The notes: generated by a model from the letters alone, not told the origin. 64,000 nucleotides of DNA from Caulobacter segnis (GCF_023935105.1 NZ_CP096040.1:5375001-5439000); one strand, 5' to 3'. Shown: positions 15,830 through 24,453, counted from the stretch's first letter. Made by a program: numbers and translations.

Positions 15830-16621
15830 TCAGGCGGCGCGCGCTTTACTGAACTGAATGATCTTCGGCTCGCCGCCATCAAGTCTAACGGCGGTCAGGA
15901 CGCCAGTGGCGTAGGCGCCCGTGTCGACATTGATCCGCTGGCGCCCGACGAACACCTCTTCCACCGGCGTATGGCCGTGAACGACGGTGGCGCCCAGGCC
16001 GTGTGGATTGTCGAGGAACTCGTTGCGGATCCACAGCAGGTCGGCGGCCACCTGGCGCTCCAGCGGCAGGCCCGGCCGCACGCCCGCGTGCACGAAGACA
16101 TAGTCGCCATAGACGACCATCAGCTCCAGTTGACGCAGGAAGGTCGCGTGCGCCACCGGGAAGGCCGCGCGGAAGGCCTGTCGGGTCTGCTCCCAGACCT
16201 CCGGATCGGCCCGGCCCACAGGCCGCTGGACGCCGTACGAAGCCATGGTCTCGCCGCCGCCGTACTCCACCCAGGACGGTCCCGCCTGCGGGTCATCGAG
16301 GAAATGCAGCAGCGTCTCCTCGTGATTGCCCATCAGGGCGCGAAACTCGAAACGCCCCTCGTTGGCCGCCTGCGCCTTCAGGTCGATCAGCCGATCTATC
16401 ACCGCCGCCGACTGGGCGCCCCGGTCGACATAGTCGCCGAGCATGACCAGCACCGGCCGATCCTCGCGGCCCGTGGCCCGATAGTCCTCGGTCATCCGAT
16501 CGACCAGGCCGTCCAGCAGGTCCAGCCGCCCGTGAACATCGCCAACGGCGTAAACCACGCGACCGTCCGTGGAGACGGCGCGGCCGGGCTGCTGCTTGGG
16601 ACGGAACAGGGATTTGAACAT
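15830..16621 (-). CDS. PPP-family metallophosphatase (PrpA/ApaH-like)
   Basis: The 263-residue enzyme carries all the PPP metal-binding motifs: GDVHG at residues 27-31, GDYVDRG at 62-68, GNHE at 98-101, then VFVHAG and VHGHT in the C-terminal half. Such enzymes are Mn-dependent Ser/Thr or Tyr protein phosphatases or dinucleotide hydrolases. It lies 87 bases upstream of the Wza-like gene in the same orientation, in a locus that encodes a Wzc tyrosine kinase. It may therefore take the place of the usual Wzb phosphatase, which is inference. ATG at 16621. Confidence 0.9.
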   Translation of the reverse strand: MFKSLFRPKQQPGRAVSTDGRVVYAVGDVHGRLDLLDGLVDRMTEDYRATGREDRPVLVMLGDYVDRGAQSAAVIDRLIDLKAQAANEGRFEFRALMGNHEETLLHFLDDPQAGPSWVEYGGGETMASYGVQRPVGRADPEVWEQTRQAFRAAFPVAHATFLRQLELMVVYGDYVFVHAGVRPGLPLERQVAADLLWIRNEFLDNPHGLGATVVHGHTPVEEVFVGRQRINVDTGAYATGVLTAVRLDGGEPKIIQFSKARAA

Positions 16622-16743
16622 CGCACTCGCCAGAGCGCCGACAGGGCGCCGGAACTTCGATTGCCGATTTTGCCCCAGCCAGCGGCTCAGTTCAACGGGC
16701 GCCCGATACGTTAACCTGCAATTCAGGACAATTGTTGATGTCG

Positions 16744-16879
16744 AATTTACTGAGTAAATTTGGATCTTATTGTAGTTAATTCCAAAATAACTACAGGTCT
16801 ATATTTGAATTAAACTATCTAAATTCAGCTCAAATTCGAGCCTCAAATGAATACTGACCCCACGAACACAGCGGGGTCA
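16744..16879. promoter_or_regulatory. AT-rich leader with three inverted repeats
   Basis: A strikingly AT-rich block in a GC-rich chromosome. It holds a perfect palindrome AATTTACT-G-AGTAAATT (16744-16760), arms TGTAGTTA/TAACTACA (16771-16778 and 16788-16795), and TGACCCC/GGGGTCA (16855-16861 and 16873-16879). The last pair ends two bases before the ATG of the cysteine protease and could hide its ribosome binding site. The block separates the divergent phosphatase and protease genes and probably contains both promoters. Confidence 0.65.
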
Positions 16880-16881
16880 GC

Positions 16882-17703
16882 ATGTTCAACACGCGCAACA
16901 CTGTTATCGGAATTGCCGCCGCCGTCGCGACGATGACCGGCGCCAGCGCCCAAGCCGGCTCCATGCCGTTCATGCCGCGCGGCGAGGGCGTCAGCGCCCC
17001 GATGGGCTTCGCCGAGCTCTGCCGCCGCGACTCCGAGACCTGCGGCCTGCCGAACAGCCAACTGGCCCTGCTGGGCGTCGGTCCCCGCGCCAGCTTCACC
17101 CCGACCTCGTCGGTGGGCGCCGCCGCGCCGCTTCACCATGAAGCCGACCCGAAGCCCACGACCGACGGCGTCCAGCCGGCCCTGGCCGAAGCCTCGCCGG
17201 TCGTCGCGGTCGAAGACGCCGGCCAGCCCCGCGAAGCCCTGGCCGCGGCGGCTCCGGTCGCCGCCAACGAACCGGTCGCCATCGAGCCGGCCGTGTCGAC
17301 CTGGGGCGCGCGCGGCGAGCGCGAGCAGCTGAAGCTGCTGAACCAGATCAACCAGGCGGTCAATCGCGAGGTCAAGAAGGCCAGCGACATGGACCTCTAC
17401 GGCATGCCCGAATACTGGTCGCTGCCGCGGATGATCGGCGGCAAGCTGTATGGCGATTGCGAGGACTACGCCCTGGAGAAGCGCCGCCGCCTGATCGCCG
17501 CCGGCGTCCCGGAAAGCGCCCTGTCGCTGGCCGTCGCCGTCACCGCGCGCGGCGAAGGCCACGCCGTGCTGATGATCTCGCTGAAGAGCGGCGACATGGT
17601 GCTGGACAACCTCACCCCCTGGGCCACGCCCTGGGAAGACCTGAACTACCACTGGGTCCAGCGCCAGGTTCCCGGCACCGCCCTGTGGACCACCGCCGTC
17701 TGA
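16882..17703 (+). CDS. BTLCP (LapG-like) transglutaminase-like cysteine protease
   Basis: The 273-residue secreted protein has a signal peptide (residues 1 to about 25). An Ala/Pro/Glu-rich linker at about 75-140 precedes the peptidase core. The catalytic triad is visible: Cys193 in YGDCEDYALEKR, His227 in GEGHAVLMI and Asp242 in LDNLTPW. LapG relatives cut surface adhesins in the periplasm and are controlled by LapD-type receptors; no LapD-like gene is in this window. The linker makes it longer than the usual 200 or so residues. Substrate is unknown; a role in surface polysaccharide or adhesin turnover is inferred from location. Confidence 0.9.
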   Translation: MFNTRNTVIGIAAAVATMTGASAQAGSMPFMPRGEGVSAPMGFAELCRRDSETCGLPNSQLALLGVGPRASFTPTSSVGAAAPLHHEADPKPTTDGVQPALAEASPVVAVEDAGQPREALAAAAPVAANEPVAIEPAVSTWGARGEREQLKLLNQINQAVNREVKKASDMDLYGMPEYWSLPRMIGGKLYGDCEDYALEKRRRLIAAGVPESALSLAVAVTARGEGHAVLMISLKSGDMVLDNLTPWATPWEDLNYHWVQRQVPGTALWTTAV

Positions 17704-17726
17704 TCAAGCGACAAGGTTCACGAAGA

Positions 17727-17758
17727 AAGCCCCGGCGCCTCTGGCCCCGGGGCTTTTT
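17727..17758 (+). terminator. Intrinsic terminator after the BTLCP protease
   Basis: AAGCCCCGG (17727-17735) pairs with CCGGGGCTT (17747-17755), followed by a T run to 17758. It lies 24 bases after the protease stop codon. Confidence 0.92.
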
Positions 17759-17804
17759 GCGGCTCCCTCGAAGCGATCCGCCGAAGCGGCCTTCGTCAAA
17801 TACG

Positions 17805-17840
17805 TTCGCGCCCGCTCCGGGGAACCGGAGCGGGCGCGAA
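17805..17840. terminator. Perfect 16-bp stem with GGAA loop
   Basis: TTCGCGCCCGCTCCGG (17805-17820) and CCGGAGCGGGCGCGAA (17825-17840) are exact reverse complements around GGAA. It lies about 50 bases past the stop of the minus-strand small membrane protein gene. No T run follows on that strand, so it may be a terminator-like or RNA-stabilising hairpin. Confidence 0.5.
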
Positions 17841-17891
17841 GGTTGTTGTTTGAAGAGATGGTAGGCGAGCCGTCCGACCGCCGACCGCGAC

Positions 17892-18059
17892 CTAGAGCAG
17901 GTGCGAGACCGTCAGGGCCAGACCGACCCAGAGGCCCAGCGAGACCATGGCGCCAAGGCCCAGTCCCACCAGCGGCGGCAAGCGCTTGCCACGCTCGGTC
18001 CCCGACACGTCCACCGGAGCGGCGTCCACCTGGGCGAATGACATTTTGGCGTCGATCAT
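17892..18059 (-). CDS. Small single-pass membrane protein, 55 residues
   Basis: A short gene with ATG at 18059, AGGAG nine bases upstream, and a TAG stop. The product begins MIDAKMSFAQVDAAPVDVSG, has a basic TERGKR segment, then one strongly hydrophobic helix at about residues 30-53 (LVGLGLGAMVSLGLWVGLAL). The basic residues before the helix predict a cytoplasmic N-terminus. Third codon positions are GC-rich like real Caulobacter genes. It lies in the exopolysaccharide locus, divergent from the PssY-like gene. No family is recognised. Confidence 0.78.
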   Translation of the reverse strand: MIDAKMSFAQVDAAPVDVSGTERGKRLPPLVGLGLGAMVSLGLWVGLALTVSHLL

Positions 18060-18259
18060 CGATCAGCACTCCTGATGCTGATCCATGTAGCTTCGCCACG
18101 AATAAGGACGCCTGAATAAACAGAGTCTATTGCGCGTTAAGCATACACGCACGAGTTGGGTATTTTTCCCCGCGACGCTGTGAGTCAATTGCGCTAGCGT
18201 GTGGACGTCGGAACTGGAAAACAGTCCGCGGCAAGGCACGGAAGTTAGAGGGTCATCTG

Positions 18260-18913
18260 GTGGACGGGGGATCGTTTAGCGAATTTCTCGCGCCAGGATT
18301 GAATAGGCCGCTTCCGCGTGTCGCGGTGGACTTGCGTAAACGCGGGCTCGACATCGCCGCCTCGGCCTTGCTGCTCATATTGTTCGCGCCCTTGCTCCTG
18401 CTGGCCGCCTTGCTGATCAAGCTGGAGTCCCCCGGCCCCGCCCTCTTCCGCCAGACGCGTGGCGGCCTGGGCGGCGCGCGGTTCCAGATCCTGAAGCTAC
18501 GCACCATGCATTGCCGCGAGGATGGTCCCGATCTCGTCCAGGCTCGGCGTGGCGACAACCGCGTCACCCGTACCGGACGCATTCTGCGAGCCACCAGCAT
18601 CGACGAGCTGCCGCAGTTGCTGAATGTCCTGCGGGGCGACATGTCCCTGGTTGGACCGCGCCCACACGCGGCCGCCCACGACGACTACTACGGCGTACGG
18701 ATTCCCGAATATTATGCGCGCTACCAGGCGCGCCCTGGTTTGACGGGTTGGGCGCAGGTCAAGGGCCTACGCGGCGGCACGGACACCGTCGAGGCCATGC
18801 GGCGGCGGGTCGAGGCGGATATCGACTATATCCAGTCCTGGTCGATCCTGAAGGACGCCAAGATCGTCCTCTTGACCATCCCCAGCCTGCTGATCTCCGG
18901 AAACGCCTACTGA
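18260..18913 (+). CDS. pssY: PssY-like polyisoprenyl-phosphate hexose-1-phosphate transferase
   Basis: A 217-residue initiating sugar transferase of the WbaP/PssY (small, single membrane helix) type. The reentrant hydrophobic helix is at about 29-52. The conserved blocks are LESPGPALFRQTRGG, FQILKLRTM, TSIDELPQLLNVLRGDMS with VGPRP, and RPGLTGWAQVKG. It would transfer a sugar-1-phosphate to undecaprenyl phosphate, the first step of polysaccharide repeat synthesis. C. crescentus has three partly redundant enzymes of this class (HfsE, PssY, PssZ). The start is GTG at 18260 with GAGG eight bases upstream. Confidence 0.88.
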   Translation: MDGGSFSEFLAPGLNRPLPRVAVDLRKRGLDIAASALLLILFAPLLLLAALLIKLESPGPALFRQTRGGLGGARFQILKLRTMHCREDGPDLVQARRGDNRVTRTGRILRATSIDELPQLLNVLRGDMSLVGPRPHAAAHDDYYGVRIPEYYARYQARPGLTGWAQVKGLRGGTDTVEAMRRRVEADIDYIQSWSILKDAKIVLLTIPSLLISGNAY

Positions 18914-18914
18914 T

Positions 18915-20855
18915 CTACGGCAGTTGGTCTTGGGCCCTGGCGGCCCGTTCGGCGACGATCAGGAAGGCCAGACCGATCCGTCCCGACGGGTTCTGGATGG
19001 TGTTGGCCAGAGCCTTCAGGCGACGTTCGCCGTTCTGCCGGCCATACTCGATCCTCGCCTGGTACATGACCTGCCGCCGCGCCTCCGAGCTCAGCAGCGG
19101 CCAGTTCTCGTAGGCCAGGCGTGTCCTGCTAACGAACAGGCTGGTCTGCAGCGGGGCCACGTCGAGGGAGTGCTCCAGCGCCTGGTTGGCCGCCGTGACG
19201 TCTCCGCGCTGGAAATCGACCGCCGATTTCCGCAGCCAAGCGCCGCCCGACCCGGGACGCATCGCCACCTCGCGGCGGCTCAGCGCCTCCAGCCGGGCCT
19301 TGGCCTTGGCATCAGGAGCGTTTCGCGCCAGGCCGGCCTCGATGCTGGTCGCCAACACTTCAGCGGAGGCCGTCGGCATGGCCGAAAGATCGCCGCCGAA
19401 CCGGGAGGCGACGAGCGGGATCGCCGCCAGCAGAGAGACGACCAACACCACGCTCGCGAAGGCGATCGCGCCGCGGGGCGGGACAACTTGCGTATCGCGA
19501 CGGCGTGGGGCGGGCGCGGAGGCCGTCACGGCGCCCAGGCCAACCGCGAACAGGGCCTGCAGGGCCGGAACCTGAGCGGCGAAATCGGAAAAGCCATGCA
19601 GCAGCACGACCAAAGCCGCAGCGATGGCCGCTCGCGCCAGCGTCCCGGCCATGCCCGGCTTCATCGCCTCGCCGCCCGCGCGCCAGAGCGCGACGAGCAG
19701 CCAGGACAGCATGAACAGGCTGCCGACGATTCCGCCTTCCTCGAGCCATTGGAGATAGAGGTTATGGGTGGCGCGAACGTCGAACAACACTTTCAGGTTT
19801 TCGGTGGTCATAATCATCTGATTGACCACGGGGAATGAGCCCAGACCGAAGCCGAACCAAGGTGACGACTTGAACGCCTCCCAGTGAGCGGCCGAGATCA
19901 TTTGACGAACGGTCGCATCGCCCTGCAGGTTCTCCAGGCGCGCGGCCGTGAGGTCTGCGCTGCGCATGGCCAGGCCAACCACGACCAACAGCGCCGCGAG
20001 GCCGCCGATGATCGCCACCGCGCGAACCTTCCGCCCTTGGGCGATGACCTGCCAGGTCAGCAATACCGCCAAGCCGACAACCGTGGCGAAGATGCCGCCC
20101 CGCGATGCGGTCAGGGCCAGGCCGACACCGAACACCGCCGCCAGGCCAAGGCTGACACTGGCGCCCAGGCCCAGCCTGTCGAGCCGCAGCGAGCCGCCGG
20201 CGCGCTGGATCGCCTGCGAGAAGAAGGCCGTCGCGAAGACAACCCCAACGCCCATCAGGCTCGCGGCGCTATTGGGACTCAACAGCGTGGCCGTCAGGCG
20301 CGGTCTGGCGCGGAGGCCGACATGGTTGACGATCGCCAACGCGGCGAACGCGCCCAGGGCGAGCAGCAGATACCAGATCAGCGCCCTGCGCCGGGTCTCG
20401 GAAGCGCCAATGATCTGGCTGGCCACGAACAGGCAGGCCAGGCCCAAGAGGCGCAGGATATTGATAACGAGGGATGAGCGATCGACGGTGATCGACCCGC
20501 CGTGCGGCCCCAGATAACGCCAAACGGGATGCGCCCCGCCAGGCCCAAACGGCGTCAGGCTCCAGGCGACGGCCACCAGCAGGGCCAAGAACATCAGGCC
20601 AGGCCAGAGCGAGGTCGCCCCCCCGGACGCCTTTCGCGCCCAACCGCAGAAGAGCAGGAGGCTCAGCAGAAAGGCTGCCTGAAAGACGCCGAAGACGGCC
20701 GCCACGGCCACGTCGCTGGCGCCGAATGCAATGATCTCGACCAGGATCAAGCTAACGAGGGCGCCGATCGCGACGCCCTCGGAAACTTGCAGCCTTCGAC
20801 TCTTGGAAGCTCCGGGCGACGGCGCGCCCCCGCCCGATCGCATCCTAGTCCGCAT
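18915..20855 (-). CDS. Wzy/O-antigen ligase-family polymerase
   Basis: A 646-residue polytopic membrane protein with roughly 11-13 hydrophobic segments. The Wzy_C-type region is near residues 240-420: LALTASRGGIFATVVGL, SSPWFGFGLGSFPVVNQ, and the loop ATHNLYLQWLEEGGIVGSL. A soluble C-terminal segment (about 510-646) has TPR-like helices. It would polymerise or transfer lipid-linked repeats on the periplasmic side. It overlaps the 3' end of the Wzc gene by 11 bases and is probably co-expressed. Polymerase versus ligase cannot be told from sequence. Confidence 0.87.
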   Translation of the reverse strand: MRTRMRSGGGAPSPGASKSRRLQVSEGVAIGALVSLILVEIIAFGASDVAVAAVFGVFQAAFLLSLLLFCGWARKASGGATSLWPGLMFLALLVAVAWSLTPFGPGGAHPVWRYLGPHGGSITVDRSSLVINILRLLGLACLFVASQIIGASETRRRALIWYLLLALGAFAALAIVNHVGLRARPRLTATLLSPNSAASLMGVGVVFATAFFSQAIQRAGGSLRLDRLGLGASVSLGLAAVFGVGLALTASRGGIFATVVGLAVLLTWQVIAQGRKVRAVAIIGGLAALLVVVGLAMRSADLTAARLENLQGDATVRQMISAAHWEAFKSSPWFGFGLGSFPVVNQMIMTTENLKVLFDVRATHNLYLQWLEEGGIVGSLFMLSWLLVALWRAGGEAMKPGMAGTLARAAIAAALVVLLHGFSDFAAQVPALQALFAVGLGAVTASAPAPRRRDTQVVPPRGAIAFASVVLVVSLLAAIPLVASRFGGDLSAMPTASAEVLATSIEAGLARNAPDAKAKARLEALSRREVAMRPGSGGAWLRKSAVDFQRGDVTAANQALEHSLDVAPLQTSLFVSRTRLAYENWPLLSSEARRQVMYQARIEYGRQNGERRLKALANTIQNPSGRIGLAFLIVAERAARAQDQLP

Positions 20856-23064
20856 AGTACTTTCGATAGTTGGCGTAGTAATAGTAGGAGTCGCCGTAGC
20901 CGTAGCGGGACTGAGCCTTGAGGTCCATCTGGGTCAGGGCGACGCCGGCGATGAACGCGCGCGTGCCCTGAAGCAGACCCAGGGCCGACTGCACCGCCTT
21001 CACCGGCGTCTTCTTCCAACGGACCAGCATCACGACGGCGTCCGCATGCGGCGCCAGGATGCGGGTGTCGGCGATCGCCAGCAGCGGGGCTGTGTCCAGA
21101 AGGACAATTTCGTAGCGGTTGCGCAACTCCTGCAGCAGGCGATGCATGGCCGCCGAACCGAGCACGTCACGCGGCGTGTAGGCCGACTTGGCGAGCGGCA
21201 GAATCTGGGCGCCGCTTTCGTCGTTGACCAGCGCCTGGTCCAGGGTGCTCACGCCATTCAGCACTTCCAGCAAGCCGACCGACGCCGGCTCTTTCAGGAA
21301 CTGGCTGATGGCGCTCTGGCGCAAGTCGCAGTCGACGACCACGACCTTGGCGCCCGAGCTGGCCAGGGTGCGCGCCAGGGAGAAGGTCGTCGTGGTCTTG
21401 CCTTCGCCCGGCAGGGACGAGGTCACCGCGATGACTTTCACCGTCTCACCGACCTTGGAGAACAGGATCGACGCGCGCAGCTTGCGCAGGCTCTCGGCAA
21501 AGCTGGAAAGTGGCTTGGCCAACAGATAGTCCGGCGGCGTGAGGCCCTTCAGGGTCTTGGCGTCGTCGACCGTGGTGCCAAGGCTCGGCACCGCGCCCAG
21601 ATAGGGCAGGCCCAAACGACGCTCGACCTCGTCCTCAGTGAACAGGCCGGCCATCAGGATCTCGGCCAGCACCACCGCCGCGACGCCAGCGCCCAGCGCC
21701 AGAACCAAGCCCAGCGCGAAATTCAGCGAAGGCTTGGGATAGCTCGGGCCGGTCGGGATCTTGGCGGGCGACACCACGCGGGCGTCGGCCTGCTCGATGC
21801 CATCTTGGGTCGTGGTCTGCTTGAAGCGAGCCAGCAGAGTCTCGTACAGCGTCTTGACCGACTGAGCCTTGCGCTCCAGTTCGGCCAAACCAATGGCGGC
21901 GCGGTTATTGCCCGCCAGCGTACCCCTGGAGGCCGAGACGCTCGAAGCCACCGAACCGGTGCGCTGACGCGCGACCTGGGCCTGCGCCTCGAGATTGGAG
22001 ATGATGCGGCGGATTTCGGCCTGGATCTGGCCGTCGATGTCGGCGAGCTCGCGCTTGGCCTTCAAAAGATCCGGGTGACGATCGCCATAGCGACCGGCCA
22101 GATCGGCGACCTGGGCGCTCTTGGTGGCCCGCTGCTGGCGCAGCTGCTGCACGACCGGCGAATTGAGGGACTCCCCGACATCTTCGCCCGTGCTGCCGCG
22201 CGCCAGCTGCTGGCGAGCGATATTGAGGCGAGCATCGGTTTCGGCCTGCGCGGCCCGGCTCAGGGCCAGTTGCTGGTTCAGGCCCGAGATTTCCTGCTCG
22301 GTCAGGGTGGCGCCCTCGGCGCTGAGCAGGTTGTTGGCGATCTTGTACTGCTGGACCGCGGCGTCAGCCTGCTGCACCTGGTCGCGCAGTTCGGCGACAC
22401 GGGTGTCCAGCCATTCGTTGGCCTTCTGGGTCGCGTCGAACTTCGCCTCGAGCTGCTCGGTCAGGTAGAGATTGGCGAAGGCGTTGGCCAGATCCGCGGC
22501 CCGCTTTGGATCGGTGTGCGTGTATTCGATCGAGATCAGATAGGTCAGGCCCGCTCGACGGACCTTGAGCCCGCCCAGCACCCTGTCGACGATACGTTCG
22601 CGCTGGCGCTGGAGCTCCACGGGATCCGTGACCGCCGTCGGCGCCGCAGCCTTCTTGAGCGACGACAACCATGCCGTCGCTCCCTTGGCGTTCGCCAGAT
22701 AAGGATTAAAATACGGATCCTGCTCGAGCTTCAGGTCCTTGACGACCCGGGCGGCCAAGGAGCGCGACTTCAGAACCTCGACCTCGGTGTCGACGACGGA
22801 CGAATCCGCCGGCAGCCCCGAGAGCACCGCGTTCATGTCGGTGACCTGTTCCTTGCGCACGTCCAGCATGACCTGGGCCGTCGCCGTGTACTTGGGCGTC
22901 TGCTGCAGGGTGAACAGCACCACCGCCGCGAACACGACCACCGCCACGGCCGCGAACAGCCGGAAGCGTCGCCTGAACGTCGCGATCACGAGATTCAGGT
23001 CAAAAGACAACGCTCCGGTGTCATTCACCGGAGCGTTCGAAGTTTCAAAACCGGAGCCGTCCAT
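20845..23064 (-). CDS. Wzc-type polysaccharide co-polymerase with tyrosine autokinase
   Basis: The 739-residue protein has an N-terminal Wzz domain with a membrane helix at about 36-55, a long periplasmic coiled-coil region, and a second helix at about 445-470. The cytoplasmic BY-kinase domain has Walker A SSLPGEGKTTTT near 550, Walker A' VVVVDCDLR, and Walker B VLLDTAPLLA near 660. The C-terminal tail is a tyrosine cluster (SRYGYGDSYYYYANYRKYY) that is autophosphorylated in relatives. It controls chain length and export. No Wzb low-mass phosphatase is encoded nearby. Confidence 0.95.
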   Translation of the reverse strand: MDGSGFETSNAPVNDTGALSFDLNLVIATFRRRFRLFAAVAVVVFAAVVLFTLQQTPKYTATAQVMLDVRKEQVTDMNAVLSGLPADSSVVDTEVEVLKSRSLAARVVKDLKLEQDPYFNPYLANAKGATAWLSSLKKAAAPTAVTDPVELQRQRERIVDRVLGGLKVRRAGLTYLISIEYTHTDPKRAADLANAFANLYLTEQLEAKFDATQKANEWLDTRVAELRDQVQQADAAVQQYKIANNLLSAEGATLTEQEISGLNQQLALSRAAQAETDARLNIARQQLARGSTGEDVGESLNSPVVQQLRQQRATKSAQVADLAGRYGDRHPDLLKAKRELADIDGQIQAEIRRIISNLEAQAQVARQRTGSVASSVSASRGTLAGNNRAAIGLAELERKAQSVKTLYETLLARFKQTTTQDGIEQADARVVSPAKIPTGPSYPKPSLNFALGLVLALGAGVAAVVLAEILMAGLFTEDEVERRLGLPYLGAVPSLGTTVDDAKTLKGLTPPDYLLAKPLSSFAESLRKLRASILFSKVGETVKVIAVTSSLPGEGKTTTTFSLARTLASSGAKVVVVDCDLRQSAISQFLKEPASVGLLEVLNGVSTLDQALVNDESGAQILPLAKSAYTPRDVLGSAAMHRLLQELRNRYEIVLLDTAPLLAIADTRILAPHADAVVMLVRWKKTPVKAVQSALGLLQGTRAFIAGVALTQMDLKAQSRYGYGDSYYYYANYRKYYAD

Positions 23065-23113
23065 AAGTACTCTCAGTATCCGGCAAATCTTGCCGTTTCG
23101 TGGACGTTTTGGA

Positions 23114-24382
23114 TCAGAACTGCAGGGCGACCGAAGCGATCACCTTGTTGTCCTTGAACGAAGCGCCGCTCTGGGCGCCGCTCGAGTCCTGCTTCAGGTA
23201 GTTATACGTCAGGAACAGGCCCACGCGGCGGTTCAACAGATAGGTCGCCGTCGCCGAGAAGTTGTCGCGCTTGTCGTCGCGATCGACGCCCTTGTAGTTG
23301 TCCTTGCCATGCGTGTAGGCGGCCGACACCAGGACATTGCGCAGGAGTTCGTGGTCGATCGACGCCCCGATGTTATTCGAGATGTAGCCCTGCGAACCGA
23401 CAGCCGTCGATTCCTCGATGGTGCGCGACCCGTTCACGCCGATCGTCGTCAGCTGGGTCGGGAACCATTCCACGCGGCCCGCCGCGTTGAAACCGTCAAC
23501 CTTGCTGAAGGCCGGATTGTCGTAGGACTGCTTCATGTAGCCGACCTGGATGTCGCCACGCACCAGTTCGGAAACATCGAAATTGGCGCCGACGCCGACC
23601 ACGTAGCCGTCCGACGAACGGTCAGAAGCAACGATCTTGGTGTCGTAGTCCTTCTTGTTGCCAAGGGCCGAGAAATAGACGGCTGTGTCCGGGCTGACCG
23701 CGTACTCGGCCTTGGCGCCGTAGTAGATTTCATTGCGGTCACGGAAGTCCTGGTCGACGGTGCCCGTGCCAGCGATATTACGAACGTCCTTGTAGTTGAA
23801 GTCCCTGTCGTCCACGCGACCGGTGACACGAAGGCGGTTGAACTCCTTGGTCAGCACGATCGAACCTTGGTTCAGATCGTATTTGACCGGCTCACCCGAC
23901 GCCGTGGGAGCGGTCGGCGAGGTGCGCGGCTCGACAAGCCTTTGGGCCTGGGCCGAGAGGGCGATGTTGGAGCCGCGGTCGATGTCGATCCGGCCGTTGC
24001 CCGCGAGGGTGTATTCCTCGGCGTTTTCCGTATCGTTGTCGGTGTAGCGGATCACGTTGGCGCCAGCGAAGAAGCCCAGCGCATGACGCGACCAGTCCGA
24101 ACGGACCGCCACTTCCGGCTTTACGCGCCAGATGTTGTCGTCGGTCTTGCCGGTCGCGACGGCGTAGATGTTGTCGTTATGCTCGAGATCCACCGTCACG
24201 CGCGGATAGACCGTAAAGCCGCCGGCCTTCTGGCCGGTCGCCTCGTAGTCGGGGCGCGGGCGCTGACGAACGGAGACGTTCTTGTCGCGCTTGAAGTTGG
24301 AACCGAGATCTTGCGCCTGAGCAATTTGGGGCGCGGTGAACGCGATACAGGCCACGGCGGCCGAGCACGTCAGGAGTTTCAT
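23114..24382 (-). CDS. Outer-membrane beta-barrel protein (BBP2-like)
   Basis: The 422-residue protein has a signal peptide (MKLLTCSAAVACIAFTAPQI, cleavage near AQA) and alternating beta strands across the rest. It ends in Phe (ASVALQF), the recognition signal for outer-membrane barrel assembly. The pattern (VYPRVTVDLEHNDNIYAVAT, then RNEIYYGAKAEYAVSP) fits the BBP2/PF10082 group found in polysaccharide loci. It lies 49 bases upstream of Wzc in the same orientation. It is a good candidate for the outer-membrane pore that the short Wza-like protein lacks. Confidence 0.88.
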   Translation of the reverse strand: MKLLTCSAAVACIAFTAPQIAQAQDLGSNFKRDKNVSVRQRPRPDYEATGQKAGGFTVYPRVTVDLEHNDNIYAVATGKTDDNIWRVKPEVAVRSDWSRHALGFFAGANVIRYTDNDTENAEEYTLAGNGRIDIDRGSNIALSAQAQRLVEPRTSPTAPTASGEPVKYDLNQGSIVLTKEFNRLRVTGRVDDRDFNYKDVRNIAGTGTVDQDFRDRNEIYYGAKAEYAVSPDTAVYFSALGNKKDYDTKIVASDRSSDGYVVGVGANFDVSELVRGDIQVGYMKQSYDNPAFSKVDGFNAAGRVEWFPTQLTTIGVNGSRTIEESTAVGSQGYISNNIGASIDHELLRNVLVSAAYTHGKDNYKGVDRDDKRDNFSATATYLLNRRVGLFLTYNYLKQDSSGAQSGASFKDNKVIASVALQF

Positions 24383-24453
24383 ATCATATCCCCACCAGTA
24401 AGCGGTGGCCGACGCGCGTCGTGACGCGCCGGTCCACCACGAGGTTTCTTAAC

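Noticed and set aside
20731..23157. 808-codon plus-strand frame opposite Wzc
   Set aside because: Arg/Gln/Leu/Gly-rich shadow of the Wzc gene with no domain; Wzc has all kinase motifs.
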